Source: Candidatus Gastranaerophilales bacterium (lineage in GTDB: Bacteria > Cyanobacteriota > Vampirovibrionia > Gastranaerophilales > Gastranaerophilaceae). Taken from it: 57,524 nt of DNA. The stretch is taken from NCBI GenBank assembly GCA_944324285.1, contig CALUVR010000014.1, positions 1-57,524 of the forward strand, in the 5' to 3' direction. The stretch's first letter is position 1, and each line of letters starts with the position of its first letter. The translations under genes and the position numbers were made by a program. Below the pieces are notes generated by a model that was not told the origin of the DNA, made no database searches, and was given only the letters and a program-made list of their open reading frames with translations. This document shows, piece by piece, positions 35,901 to 46,977 of the stretch.

Positions 35901-36513
35901 TTTGGGTTTCGTTATCAAAGTAGCGTAAATCCACAACTTCATCGCCCCAGAGTTCAATACGTACGGGGTTTTTGTCGAGTGAAAAAACATCTGCAATATC
36001 CCCTCTTATGCTGAATTCGGCAATATCCGAAACCATTGTCGAGCGCTTATACCCCAGTGCAACAAGCTGTCCGGAAAGTTTTTTTAAATCAATTTCATCT
36101 CCGACTTTAATTTTTAATGCGTTTTTTTCGTAAAACTCCTCTTTCGGAAATTTTTCCAGCAGCGTTTTAACAGGTGCAATTACAATATCGGGTTTTTCCC
36201 TCAAAATTTTTACCTGTTCGGCATAGTCATATACATTTGTGTCAATGCTTTCGTACATTGAAATATTTTGAAACGGCAAAAGGCTTGTTTCAACTCCGAA
36301 AGCCTTTTTAAAATCGTTCTGATAACGCAGAGCATTTTGTTCGGTTGAGGTTATAAAGAGAATTTTTTTCTTGGAGATTTCGTGAGCCTTCTCAACAAGA
36401 AGCATTCTCAAAATTGTCACAAGCCCTGTCACGGCAAACGACATCCGCGCTTTTATATAATCTTTAAAAAGCTGGTAATTCTCATTCGTATTTAAGCAAT
36501 CAATGCTGAACAT
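32977..36513 (-). CDS. mfd: Transcription-repair coupling factor Mfd
   Basis: 1178 residues. UvrB-like N-terminus, RNA-polymerase interaction region, SF2 translocase with GDVGFGKTEVAMRA (about 648-660), DEEHRFG and MSATPIPRT, and a C-terminal TRCF domain. It releases RNA polymerase stalled at lesions and recruits UvrA. Two unusual stretches look like in-frame repeat insertions: about 222-249 (SPSSSLQAPSPAIGEDVRRT region) and about 388-417 (YKSPLPPFTKG through EDEGFHKK). The second matches an intergenic repeat. Confidence 0.95.
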   Translation of the reverse strand: MFSIDCLNTNENYQLFKDYIKARMSFAVTGLVTILRMLLVEKAHEISKKKILFITSTEQNALRYQNDFKKAFGVETSLLPFQNISMYESIDTNVYDYAEQVKILREKPDIVIAPVKTLLEKFPKEEFYEKNALKIKVGDEIDLKKLSGQLVALGYKRSTMVSDIAEFSIRGDIADVFSLDKNPVRIELWGDEVVDLRYFDNETQKSVEKIKEVEILPVYKFLCSPSSSLQAPSPAIGEDVRRTGGGCPKEIKEQVEEEGYFEGIEVYQNYFNPELVSVLDYFKDYTVILDEAPEVYAKFEFMDENFTKQYQENLKLGLNYELAGLNHLTYQEFIQKLACFVKIGLNNFLDGEMDEIVEFNTQPVKSFAANLDEIAAFIREKSLFVSNDYKSPLPPFTKGVMSHTSNDSNEQAEDEGFHKKYRIIIATDYPERVREILSEREVFADIDYTESIACHGGILEDFETIILTDRELFNKRSKEVTSTKRSYYKEKPEFIESINDIKEGEYVVHSIHGVGIYKGLTQQEIDGQLKDYLTIEYASKDKLHIPAEQINLLCRYRGSGNIKPKLSRMGGKDWENTKARVKKEVEQVAYDLLRLYARRKMQKGIQFLPDTTWQVEMEEAFEYTETPDQMKAIVDVKADMESENPMDRLICGDVGFGKTEVAMRAIFKAVTSGKQVAVVVPTTILALQHYQTMSDRFKPFGVHVELLSRFRTNKEQKETVKNLATGACDVVIGTHRLLQDGIVFKDLGLLVIDEEHRFGVRHKEKLKQLRENIDIITMSATPIPRTLYMSLSGIKDMSVINTPPKNRLPIKTFVGVWNDNMVKNAIVHELDREGQVFYLYNRVETIEEFKMQLQQLVPNARIAIGHGQMDEKALEQVIVDFANHEYDVLLATTIIENGIDIPNANTMIIHDADRFGLAQLYQLRGRVGRSQRQAYCYCFYKRQKEMTKEAVQRLKAIKEFTTLGSGYQIALRDVEIRGVGNILGTKQHGHMINVGFDTYCQLLEETVHEIQGEHVEKDVQTIVDINVTAFIPDDWVGSAEQKMIEYKRLADVKNDVELDYITEEWKDRFAKPPESVENLIKLIRIRLAASDVKIAAIRETSDNIRIYTPYTQPEWKIIQRELPSEILKKIKFTIAPPSCQEGNSILLLNNSYMNFDEVFNILIDLFYYIHKISHEYKN
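35313..35346 (-). repeat. In-frame copy of an intergenic palindromic repeat inside mfd
   Basis: On the coding strand it begins AAATCCCCCCTGCC and ends ACAAAGGGGGTAA. The 34 bp differ from the intergenic sequence at 49769-49802 by one base. The inserted segment of about 90 bp keeps the mfd frame. Confidence 0.8.
35768..35848 (-). repeat. Second palindromic in-frame insertion inside mfd
   Basis: C/G-rich palindromic DNA (CCTCCTGTCCTCCGGACATC, GGGAGAAGGTGC, GGGAGGATGAGGGGG) in an otherwise AT-rich gene, encoding about 27 residues of low-complexity sequence. It resembles the CCCTCTCC-type intergenic repeats but has no near-identical copy in the window. Confidence 0.55.
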
Positions 36514-36680
36514 AACTGTATTTTACCACGAATATTCATGGTGAACAGTGAATAGTGAGGAGTGAAGGGTTAAATTAGTTGAAGGGTTGAAGGGGTGAAA
36601 AGTTGAATAGTTTTATTTTATCCCCTCTCCCTTTGGGAGAGGGTGACACGTAGTGTCGGGTGAGGGTAAATGGCATAGAC

Positions 36681-36807
36681 GTCATTCCGGAAGCGTAGAA
36701 AAACTGATTGAGACATCTTGTCGAAATCCAGTTTTCAAGCTATACGGAATCGCATTACCGTAAATTGCAGCGACTATGCGATCCCGGGTCGTAGCCCGGG
36801 ATGACGT
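36681..36807 (+). repeat. 127-bp inverted-repeat element, copy 2
   Basis: GTCATTCCGG at the left end and CCCGGGATGACGT at the right. Same length and internal order of palindromes as the copy at 3722-3848. Confidence 0.87.
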
Positions 36808-36862
36808 AAAAACGGATACAGTAGTTTTAACTAAGTTAAGGGTGAAGGGACGATAGTAAACG

Positions 36863-36906
36863 CCTCCCTTTGAAAGAGAGGCGGCACGCAGTGCCGAAGG
36901 GTTTTC
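36863..36906 (+). repeat. 44-bp CCTCCC...GGAGGG repeat, copy 2
   Basis: CCTCCCTTTGAAAGAGAGG, then GGCACGCAGTGCC, then GAAGGGTTTTC. Confidence 0.8.
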
Positions 36907-36973
36907 ATAATACCCTTCAATTTTTCATCTATTCAACCTTTCAACTGCTTTGTATTAAACCCTTCACTAAAAT

Positions 36974-37255
36974 CTAGTCGTCTTTTTCTTCCTTGTCGTC
37001 ATCTTTTTCTTCAGGCTTAACGTCAGAAGTTTTTTCTTTTTCCGTATTTTCCGCTTTTGTTTCTTCTTCGATTTGCGGTTTTATCTGCTGTGACGGATGT
37101 ATGGATGCTTTATTATAATTTGCCATAGCTTCACTGCCGCTTGCCTGAGGCTGTTCTGCTGCAGCCGGTGCCGGTGACTCCTGTTTAGGCTGTTCTTTTG
37201 CATTCTCGATTAAGTTTGTTCCCTTAAAGTTAATAGGACTTACTGCTTTTATCAT
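36974..37255 (-). CDS. Small acidic protein, INFKG N-terminus
   Basis: 93 residues, no known family. Starts MIKAVSPINFKG, then a disordered Pro/Ala/Glu/Lys-rich stretch ending in Asp/Glu/Lys repeats (EEKDDDKEEKDD). No signal peptide or membrane segment. A comparable FTG start occurs in the protein at 41735. The role is unknown. The reading frame is clean and a GGAGG-like sequence precedes the ATG. Confidence 0.6.
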   Translation of the reverse strand: MIKAVSPINFKGTNLIENAKEQPKQESPAPAAAEQPQASGSEAMANYNKASIHPSQQIKPQIEEETKAENTEKEKTSDVKPEEKDDDKEEKDD

Positions 37256-37315
37256 TCATTTACCTCCAAAAATTTTTAACCCGTATATTTATTTAAAACC
37301 TTCTGATAAAAAAAA

Positions 37316-37345
37316 TTGCTATTAATGTAAATTTTATGTTAAAAT
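37316..37345 (+). promoter_or_regulatory. Putative agmatinase promoter
   Basis: TTGCTA at 37316-37321, an 18-bp spacer, TAAAAT at 37340-37345, about 30 bp before the start codon. Confidence 0.45.
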
Positions 37346-37375
37346 AGTTGTAATTCAAAAAAAGGAGAAATATTT

Positions 37376-40241
<2,866 letters not shown>

Positions 40242-40261
40242 ACAGAAGAAAAAGGTTAAAA

Positions 40262-40678
40262 ATGAAAAAAAATGCTAAAATAATTGAAATAAGAGGTTTG
40301 CAAGGACTTATAATGACCGTTTTTATCGGGGTATGTCTTTGCGCCGGATTTGTAATATTCCCGGCAAAGGTTGCGGTATATCTATGGAATCATTTTGCTG
40401 CAGGGTACTTGGCTGCTCCTTTTATTTCGTTATGGCAAGGGTTATTGTTATGGGCTGCTTTTGCTCTTTCTGTTTATATTATTAACACTAAAAGAAAGAT
40501 GGTATCTTTCAGATCTACAGCTCAACTCAGTGAAGCTGAAATGAAAATTCTCATGGATAGAATAAAACTTCAAGCGGAAGCCAGAAGGTTAAATTCAATG
40601 CTTATGAAAGAAGATATAGAAAAAAAAGAAGAAAAAGAAAATATAGAAAATAAGGATATTTCTGAAAAGCATTCTTAG
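40262..40678 (+). CDS. Small membrane protein
   Basis: 138 residues, no family recognised. Two membrane helices (about 14-38 and 52-72), then a Lys/Glu-rich C-terminal coil (KKEEKENIENK). A possible divisome or envelope factor, by analogy only. It follows ligA by 20 bp. Confidence 0.65.
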   Translation: MKKNAKIIEIRGLQGLIMTVFIGVCLCAGFVIFPAKVAVYLWNHFAAGYLAAPFISLWQGLLLWAAFALSVYIINTKRKMVSFRSTAQLSEAEMKILMDRIKLQAEARRLNSMLMKEDIEKKEEKENIENKDISEKHS

Positions 40679-40828
40679 GTTTAATCTGCAAGCGGTTATG
40701 GGTTGTTGCATAATCACGATAGACGATAGCCGCACCTGATTAAAATCAGAGTATGAACAATTAAGCGGTCAGTATCGTTATAAAGTTGTAGTTTTACACT
40801 CATTAGATAGTTTAGAAAAGGAGAAGTT

Positions 40829-41584
40829 ATGAAGAAAGTAATTATGGCAGTTGCATTGATGGGTTTGGCAGCAGGGCTTGCGACAGTCAGCGTGAATGCT
40901 GCGACAGTTGTTAATACTGAGGAAAGAGGATATATTTCGGTTTCATCCTCTGCAAATACGGAATTGACCCCTGATGTTGTGGAAATCAGTATTGCTGTGA
41001 GAACTGAGGATAACAAATCATTACAAAAAGCAACAGCTAAAAATAAAGAAATTTCCGATAGCGTCTATACCGCGTTGAAAGCGATGATTAATGCCCAAAA
41101 CGGCGACTATGTAAAAACCGCTGATTTTTCGGCAACTCCTCTTTATACATATTCAGGAAACAAGAGAAACTTTGACAAATATCAGGTTTCCAATAATGTA
41201 ATTGTTCACACAAAAAATATAGAAAAAGCAGGCGATATTATTGATAAAGCAATCAGCCTCGGGGCGACAGATGTTAACAACCTGACTTTTTCGGTTTCAA
41301 ATTACGACAAGCAGTGTGATGAACTTCTCGGCGTTGCAACCCAAAAAGCTAAAAACAGAGCTGATATTATTGCAAAGAGTGCATCCTCTTATGTAACAGG
41401 CGTAAAATCACTCAATATCAGCTGCAGCATGAATCAAAATAACGTTGTACAGTACCGTCTGATGGCTAAAAATCTTTCGTTTGGTGCTTCTGCCGATGCT
41501 GCTGCTCCGGAGGCTGCAACCCCTATTCAGAGCGGCGTAATTAAGATTTTTGCAAACGTTAATGCAAGTTTCTTTGTTAAATAA
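40829..41584 (+). CDS. SIMPL-domain (DUF541) periplasmic protein
   Basis: 251 residues, signal peptide (MKKVIMAVALMGLAAGLATV ending VNA), then the SIMPL domain. Family motifs include SVSSSANTELTPDVVEISI and AVATQKAKNRADIIA-like sequence (GVATQKAKNRADII). Family members (BP26, YggE) affect oxidative stress or form channels. The role here is unknown. Shine-Dalgarno AAAGGAG, and a terminator follows. Confidence 0.85.
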   Translation: MKKVIMAVALMGLAAGLATVSVNAATVVNTEERGYISVSSSANTELTPDVVEISIAVRTEDNKSLQKATAKNKEISDSVYTALKAMINAQNGDYVKTADFSATPLYTYSGNKRNFDKYQVSNNVIVHTKNIEKAGDIIDKAISLGATDVNNLTFSVSNYDKQCDELLGVATQKAKNRADIIAKSASSYVTGVKSLNISCSMNQNNVVQYRLMAKNLSFGASADAAAPEAATPIQSGVIKIFANVNASFFVK

Positions 41585-41606
41585 GAATATTTTTTTAGAA
41601 AGAATA

Positions 41607-41640
41607 AAAAGACCGCGTTTATAAAAATGCGGTCTTTTTT
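41607..41640 (+). terminator. Rho-independent terminator
   Basis: AAAAGACCGCGTTT / AAATGCGGTCTTTTTT hairpin with T-run, after the SIMPL gene. Confidence 0.88.
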
Positions 41641-41734
41641 ATGTAGTTATACTGCTGTTTACACTAAAAATTTAAAATGTAACTTTATTCTTTTTTTGTG
41701 GCAAAAATTTTTTTTTACGGGTTTTTCACCTTAT

Positions 41735-42181
41735 ATGAATGTCAGTTTTACCGGAATAGATAATATTAGTGTTGCCTACGCAAAACTTAAAACAAGTCCT
41801 TTTACCAAAGGTGAAATTTATTCGTTTTTTGGAAATATTACAGATGACAGCCGCGGAATGGATAAGACGGATTTTGAAACATGTTTAAAGAAGGCGGGTT
41901 CTTATTATGAATGGAATTGCAGAAAAGATGTTCTGCCGGATTCTTTTTTCATTCAGGTTATGAAAGAGGAGGGCGACAGTTTGAAAATCCCGCCGCGGGT
42001 AAGCTTTTTCCTTAATTGTTGTAAAATACCGATGAATACTGATAAAAATCTTCCGATATTTTCATATATAGGTAAAACGATTGTTAAAATCAAAGAAATG
42101 ACGGATAATCCGGAGATTATAAAAATTGCTCGTAAGGCTGATAAAATGCTGATGGACGAAATTATAAAATATCTGGGTTAA
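41735..42181 (+). CDS. Hypothetical protein, FTG N-terminus
   Basis: 148 residues from the ATG at 41735 (MNVSFTGIDNIS). A longer in-frame start would overlap the terminator. No signal peptide or known domain. Mixed alpha/beta composition. The NVSFTG start resembles the PINFKG start at 37255, a pattern that could mark a lineage-specific family. Overlaps the convergent NAGPA-domain gene by 4 bp. No strong Shine-Dalgarno. Confidence 0.55.
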   Translation: MNVSFTGIDNISVAYAKLKTSPFTKGEIYSFFGNITDDSRGMDKTDFETCLKKAGSYYEWNCRKDVLPDSFFIQVMKEEGDSLKIPPRVSFFLNCCKIPMNTDKNLPIFSYIGKTIVKIKEMTDNPEIIKIARKADKMLMDEIIKYLG

Positions 42182-42978
42182 TAGACCATAATAAAAGATT
42201 TTAACTGGCGTCCGGCACCGTCGCCTTTTGTTGAAATTACGCTGTATTTATTTTTATAATTCATAGAGGTGGAGCTTCCGCCGTCAAGCCCCATTGCGCG
42301 TTCAAAACCGAGTTTTTTGCATAAATCCTGAACCTCATACATATCCATAGGATGTTCGTCTGTGATTATTAAAATATGTAATTCTCCGTCTTTCAATCCC
42401 AGAACTGTTCTTGCGACTTTATGCAGAACCGATGATGATTCTCTGACAATTGTTTCTCCGTCTTTTACGAGGAACAATTCTTCTTCAAGCCTTAGCTGCG
42501 GAAGGATTAAAGGTCCGCCCTGTACGGCATATTTTACGTCACATGCAAAGTCCACAGGGGTATTGTGCGGTACCATTTCATACTTAAATTCTTTTCTGTC
42601 GCATTCTACAATCCTGAATTCTGTTCGATTGAGGATTTTATCAAGATTTTTACGCAGGAAAGTATTTTTATAAAGGTTTTCGTTAAGCATAGGATCTTCA
42701 TAAGTGTGGCTGTCCATTGTTACATAAGATACGGATTTCTGGTTTTCAGGGTCGAAAAATCCGGCGTTAACGGTTAATTTGGCACCTGATGCTTTATGGG
42801 CTTCTTCGTTCGTCATCAGAGATTGTGATGCATAAACTTTTATTTTTTTCTTTATTTTTTCACCTTTCAAAACAATATGATAAATTCCGTCATTATAAGT
42901 TATATCAATATCTTCTTTTGCCAGAGCAAAATTCATTGAAAGTATACAAACAAATAATATTAAAAGAAGTTTTTTCAT
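42178..42978 (-). CDS. NAGPA-domain (phosphodiester glycosidase) protein, secreted
   Basis: 266 residues with a signal peptide ending NFALA. PF09992-type motifs: TVNAGFFDPEN, YAVQGGPLI, ARTVLGLKD and AMGLDGGSSTSM. The family cleaves sugar-phosphodiester bonds on surface polymers. It starts directly after the LptF/G stop, so it probably shares the lptB-lptF transcript. Confidence 0.85.
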   Translation of the reverse strand: MKKLLLILFVCILSMNFALAKEDIDITYNDGIYHIVLKGEKIKKKIKVYASQSLMTNEEAHKASGAKLTVNAGFFDPENQKSVSYVTMDSHTYEDPMLNENLYKNTFLRKNLDKILNRTEFRIVECDRKEFKYEMVPHNTPVDFACDVKYAVQGGPLILPQLRLEEELFLVKDGETIVRESSSVLHKVARTVLGLKDGELHILIITDEHPMDMYEVQDLCKKLGFERAMGLDGGSSTSMNYKNKYSVISTKGDGAGRQLKSFIMVY

Positions 42979-44091
42979 TTACAGATCCTTAGACTTGTAG
43001 AAACATATAATTGCGATTAAAAATGCAAACGGCGGGAAAATTGCTGTGACTAAAGGCGGCAGAACCCCTTTTTCTGCCAGAAGATCAAAGAACGGCAGAG
43101 TTATATAATACAAGAAGATACATCCGATTGCTATAGTAAAACCTACCAATCTCTGTTCGCGCGGTCTGCTGAAACCGAGAAGTGTTCCCATAATCGCTAA
43201 AAGAACGCATACGAACGGATGGAAAAATCTTTGCAGATATTTATTCAGCATATAGCGGTATTCTTCGTCCAACCCTTCTTTTTTTAGAAGTTTTATATAA
43301 TTATGCAGATTTTCATTTGTAATTTCGCGTTCTTTTTTTGTTGAATATGTCATAAGGATAAAGGCATTTTTAGCGTCTTCACCGTTTAGTATATCCATTG
43401 TTTTTAACTGATTAATATCTACAAAAATGCCGTCGCTGTTGATTTTATATTGAGTAATATCGTTGAGCCGCCACTTATCGCCGAGATATTGCCCTGTTTT
43501 TGCTGAATAAATGTTTGATAGCTGGTGGACATCCGTATAATATTTGCTTGAAAAATCAAGAACAATGACATTGCTCATTGTATTTCTTTTAAATCTTGAG
43601 ATGATAACAGCAAGTTTAGGACTTCCGTCATCTGCTTTCTGGGTATAAATATATTGTGTTGAAGGATATTTATCTTTAATTATATTAATACGGTTTGTGG
43701 AGATTGGAATGAGCTTGTCGCAGGTGACAAAACAGCAGGCAGTAACAATAAAACTCAAAACAAGAACAGGTGCAAGAATTCTTTTAAAAGACATTCCGAC
43801 TGCCCTGAATATCGTAAGTTCCGAATCTTTGCTTAATTTATCAAATGTAAAAAGTGTTCCGAGGAGCAGCCCGACCGGAAAAGCTTTCCCTAAAATTTTA
43901 GGCAGTTCATAAAAGAGTACAAGGCAGGCTGTTTTGACGGTATAAGTACCTTCAAGAGTTTTTTTGATGGTATTAAGAAGCATCTCAGGCGCAATCCATA
44001 CGACCGTAAACAGTAAAATCGCGACAAGGGTTGTGACAAGCACCTGATTAAAAATATATCTGTCGTAGATTGTGATTTTAGGAAATTTCAT
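42979..44091 (-). CDS. LptF/LptG-family permease
   Basis: 370 residues. Six membrane helices in two groups of three with a large periplasmic beta-jellyroll between (about 130-265), the YjgP/YjgQ layout. Part of the LptBFG transporter that extracts lipopolysaccharide from the inner membrane. Whether F or G cannot be told, and only one is present here. Overlaps the lptB stop by 1 nt (TAATG). Confidence 0.88.
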   Translation of the reverse strand: MKFPKITIYDRYIFNQVLVTTLVAILLFTVVWIAPEMLLNTIKKTLEGTYTVKTACLVLFYELPKILGKAFPVGLLLGTLFTFDKLSKDSELTIFRAVGMSFKRILAPVLVLSFIVTACCFVTCDKLIPISTNRINIIKDKYPSTQYIYTQKADDGSPKLAVIISRFKRNTMSNVIVLDFSSKYYTDVHQLSNIYSAKTGQYLGDKWRLNDITQYKINSDGIFVDINQLKTMDILNGEDAKNAFILMTYSTKKEREITNENLHNYIKLLKKEGLDEEYRYMLNKYLQRFFHPFVCVLLAIMGTLLGFSRPREQRLVGFTIAIGCIFLYYITLPFFDLLAEKGVLPPLVTAIFPPFAFLIAIICFYKSKDL

Positions 44092-44819
44092 TAAAGTTCA
44101 AAATCCTTTCCTAAGTAGAATTCTTTAGCAACAGGGTCGACTGCGACTTCTTCGCTTCTTCCTTGAATTTTAATTTTACCGTCAAAGATAACGTAGGCTC
44201 TGTCTGTAATTGAAAGAGTAGCTTTCGGGTTGTGGTCAGTGATAAGAACGCCTAAGCCCTTTTCTTCCGAGATTTTTCTGATGTTGTCTTTAATATCACC
44301 GATAGCGATAGGGTCAATACCTGCAAAAGGTTCATCCAGAAGCATAAAGTCAGGACTTGCCGCAAGCGCGCGGGCAATTTCAACTCTTCTTCTTTCACCG
44401 CCTGAAAGTGCAACAGCCGGATATGAACGAAGTCTTAAGATACCGAATTCCGTTAAAAGTTCTTCTAATTTACGCCGTTTTTCAAGAACTGTCAATTTTG
44501 GATTCATTTCAAGAACAAGTTTAATATTATCTTCAACGCTTAGTTTTCTGAAAATAGAGGCTTCCTGCGGCAGATATCCTATACCTAACTGCGCGCGTTC
44601 ATTCATCGGCATAGCAGAGATGTCGTGTTCATCAAGGAAAATATGACCTTTGTTCGGTTTAACAAGACCTACAACCATATAAAATGTTGTAGTTTTTCCG
44701 GCACCGTTCGGTCCTAAAAGACAGACAACTTCTCCCTTATCAACGTGAAACGAAACATCGTTGACAACGCTTCTGTCGCCGTATATTTTTATAAGATTTT
44801 TAGCCTCAATTCTTCTCAT
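44091..44819 (-). CDS. lptB: Lipopolysaccharide export ABC ATPase
   Basis: 242 residues, full-length ABC ATPase. Walker A GPNGAGKTTT (about 36-45), signature LSGGERRRVEIARAL, Walker B FMLLDEPFAGID and the switch His in DHNP. Drives LPS transport together with the adjacent permease. Shine-Dalgarno AGAGGGG before the ATG. Confidence 0.94.
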   Translation of the reverse strand: MRRIEAKNLIKIYGDRSVVNDVSFHVDKGEVVCLLGPNGAGKTTTFYMVVGLVKPNKGHIFLDEHDISAMPMNERAQLGIGYLPQEASIFRKLSVEDNIKLVLEMNPKLTVLEKRRKLEELLTEFGILRLRSYPAVALSGGERRRVEIARALAASPDFMLLDEPFAGIDPIAIGDIKDNIRKISEEKGLGVLITDHNPKATLSITDRAYVIFDGKIKIQGRSEEVAVDPVAKEFYLGKDFEL

Positions 44820-45072
44820 ACATTCCCCTCTAATCTAGTGTCGCCGCTTTCCGCCGGCTCAACGCCGCCGTGCAGCGGCTCACCTGCTTGTTTGCTCGCG
44901 TTTAACAGGCTGCACAGTCTTGCTCTCCAGCAAGCCTGTTCGTCTTCAGCTCGCAAGCCGCTTTTCAAACGCCACTCAAAAATTTCGCTTTACTGCATTG
45001 TCGCGAAATTTTCTCGGACATTTTTTAATAATAAAATTTTACTTAAAAAATTTTACCTTTGCAATTAAAAAC
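44820..45072. other. Repeat-containing gap between rsmD and lptB
   Basis: It contains nested palindromes: AACAGGCT (about 44908) with AGCCTGTT (about 44933), and GCAGCGGCT with AGCCGC, forming a long cruciform-like structure. The right part, 44962-45014, matches 8009-8059. No gene. Confidence 0.65.
44962..45014 (+). repeat. Dispersed repeat, second copy of 8009-8059
   Basis: TTTTCAAACGCCACTCAAAAA ... CGCGAAATTTTCT. Same element as the reverse complement of 8009-8059, with a few substitutions. Confidence 0.75.
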
Positions 45073-45591
45073 TTATTCTTTACAAAGAAATGTTATAAAT
45101 TTATCGCCGTATTTTTTTTGTTTTATTAATTCATAGTCTGATAATTCAACTTCATTCACGTGTTCAAGTATAACAATTCCGCCGGCTATATCTTTTATTG
45201 CCTTGAGGCTCTGTTCGTAAATCCCTGAAAAATACGGCGGGTCAATGTAGATTACGTCGAATTTTTCCTGTATTGCCGGTGTAATTTTAAGGCTGTCGCC
45301 GGTAAGCAGGGTCGGAGCAGGTGAAAACTTTCTGTAATTATTTTTGATAATTTGTGCGGCTTTCGGGTGTTTTTCTATTGCAACGGCTTTTGCAAAACCT
45401 CTTGAGAGTGCTTCCAGTCCCATAATGCCTGAACCTGCATACATATCAAGAAAACTCGCACCTTCAAAATCAATCATTGACTGAAGCGTATTGAAAATAC
45501 TCATCCGAACTTTTGATAATGTCGGACGGGTAATCTTCTCATCAGGTGCCGTAATCTTCTGTCCTTTAAATTTACCCGCTGTGATATTCAT
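45073..45591 (-). CDS. rsmD: 16S rRNA (guanine-966-N2) methyltransferase
   Basis: 172 residues. RsmD-type class I methyltransferase: RPTLSKVRMSIFN, SAM motif FLDMYAGSGIMGLEALSRG and catalytic DPPYFSG. Methylates G966 of 16S rRNA. Divergent from fixC. Confidence 0.92.
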   Translation of the reverse strand: MNITAGKFKGQKITAPDEKITRPTLSKVRMSIFNTLQSMIDFEGASFLDMYAGSGIMGLEALSRGFAKAVAIEKHPKAAQIIKNNYRKFSPAPTLLTGDSLKITPAIQEKFDVIYIDPPYFSGIYEQSLKAIKDIAGGIVILEHVNEVELSDYELIKQKKYGDKFITFLCKE

Positions 45592-45600
45592 ATTAACTAT

Positions 45601-45629
45601 TTTACAATGAACAAAATTTAGTGTATAAT
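45601..45629 (+). promoter_or_regulatory. Strong sigma-70 promoter for fixC
   Basis: TTTACA at 45601-45606, exactly 17-bp spacer, TATAAT at 45624-45629. Transcription start about 45636, followed by an AGAGGAG Shine-Dalgarno. Confidence 0.7.
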
Positions 45630-45675
45630 TCCAGATAGACCGAGAGTGTTTTTGTTTATTTCAAGAGGAGTCTTT

Positions 45676-46977
45676 ATGTCAGAAAATAAAACAGAAGTCA
45701 TAGTTGTCGGTGCAGGACCTGCAGGGATTTCCTGTGCGGTTACGATTGCACGTTCGGGGCATAAGGTTATCCTGATTGAACGCGGAAAATTTTCAGGTAG
45801 CAAAAATGTTTTCGGGGGTGCTATTTACGCACAACCTACACGTGAGGTTTTTCCGGATTTTGAAAAAACAGCGCCGCTAGAGAGAAAAAACGTCGAACAC
45901 AAATACGCAATCCTTGGCGAATACGATGGAACAGTTGTTTCTTATCAAAATAAACATGAACTTCCGGTAAGTTACACGGTTATGCGCGGAAAATTCGACC
46001 GCTGGATGGCGGAAGAGGCGAAAAAAGAAGGGGTTATTCTGGTTGAAGAAACCGTTGTGAGAGAACTCCTTCAAAAAGACGGCGCAGTTGTCGGCGTCAG
46101 GACGGAACTTGAAGATTATTACGCTGATATTGTGGTTCTCGCAGACGGCGTAAATTCTCTTCTTGCCAAACAAATAGGGCTTCGCGGCGATATTGAGCCA
46201 AAAGATGTTGCAGTAAGCGTCAAGGAGGTTTACAAACTCCCTAAAGAAAAAATAAATGACAGATTTCACCTGAATGATGACGAAGGGTGTATTTATGAAA
46301 TTTTCGGCGGTTCAATGCTCGGAATGCTAGGGCTCGGGTTTATTTATACAAATAAAGAATCCGTGAGCATAGGGCTCGGGGTTACTCTGGATGAATTCAA
46401 AGAACATAAGACAAAACCTTATGAACTTCTGGATAAATTAAAACAACACCCTGTGATTGCGCCTCTGATAAAAGATGGCGAACTTCTTGAATATTCGGCT
46501 CACCTTATACCGGAAGGCGGATTTAAGAAAATACCGGCGCTTGTATCAGACGGGGTTATGGTTGCTGGAGATGCCGCAATGCTCGTTAATAACCTTCACT
46601 GGGAAGGGACAAACCTTGCCATGATTAGCGGAAAACTTGCCGGAGAAGCTGCTGTTGTCGCGTTATCAAAAGGAGATTTTACCAAAAAATCCCTCAGCCG
46701 CTACGCCGAAGCACTTGAACAATCTTTTGTAATGAAAGATTTAAAAACCTACAGGGATTTGATGGATGTTATTCATACTAGAAAAGAATCCTTCCTTAAA
46801 TACTATCTTGAACGGATAAATATGTTTTTTGAAATGTTTACCTCCGTTAATAGCGTTCCAAAACGGACACTTTATCGGGATTTTATAAAAAATTTCCTCA
46901 AAAGCAGAAGCTTAAAAGAGTTGTTTAAAGACGGTTTCAGTGTTATTAAATTATTATGGAGTGTTTTGGTTAAATGA
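45676..46977 (+). CDS. fixC: Electron-transfer flavoprotein-quinone oxidoreductase, FixC-like
   Basis: 433 residues from the ATG after AGAGGAG. An in-frame ATG 10 codons upstream is less likely. FAD-binding VIVVGAGPAGISCAV at the N-terminus, and DGVMVAGDAAMLVNN for the second FAD contact. FixC with FixX passes electrons from a FixAB flavoprotein to quinone or ferredoxin in anaerobic or butyrate/carnitine-type metabolism. FixAB is not in the window. Overlaps fixX by 4 bp. Confidence 0.85.
   Translation: MSENKTEVIVVGAGPAGISCAVTIARSGHKVILIERGKFSGSKNVFGGAIYAQPTREVFPDFEKTAPLERKNVEHKYAILGEYDGTVVSYQNKHELPVSYTVMRGKFDRWMAEEAKKEGVILVEETVVRELLQKDGAVVGVRTELEDYYADIVVLADGVNSLLAKQIGLRGDIEPKDVAVSVKEVYKLPKEKINDRFHLNDDEGCIYEIFGGSMLGMLGLGFIYTNKESVSIGLGVTLDEFKEHKTKPYELLDKLKQHPVIAPLIKDGELLEYSAHLIPEGGFKKIPALVSDGVMVAGDAAMLVNNLHWEGTNLAMISGKLAGEAAVVALSKGDFTKKSLSRYAEALEQSFVMKDLKTYRDLMDVIHTRKESFLKYYLERINMFFEMFTSVNSVPKRTLYRDFIKNFLKSRSLKELFKDGFSVIKLLWSVLVK

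Larger units (their letters stand above)
36514..36973. other. Gene-free stretch made of repeats
   Basis: Between mfd and the small acidic gene. It contains GTGAACAGTGAATAGTGAGG-type runs, a CCCTCTCC/GGGAGAGGG hairpin (36635-36668), the second 127-bp element (36681-36807) and a 44-bp repeat (36863-36906). No coding sequence seen. Confidence 0.75.

Noticed and set aside
40679..40828. tRNA or structured RNA between the small membrane protein and SIMPL genes
   Set aside because: No cloverleaf, CCA-end or conserved loop could be drawn.
44908..44940. Terminator after rsmD
   Set aside because: The palindrome lacks a following T-run and the surrounding sequence belongs to a dispersed repeat.
45646..45676. 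Upstream start for fixC adding ten residues
   Set aside because: The inner ATG has a well-placed AGAGGAG and the FAD motif then sits at the usual distance from the N-terminus.
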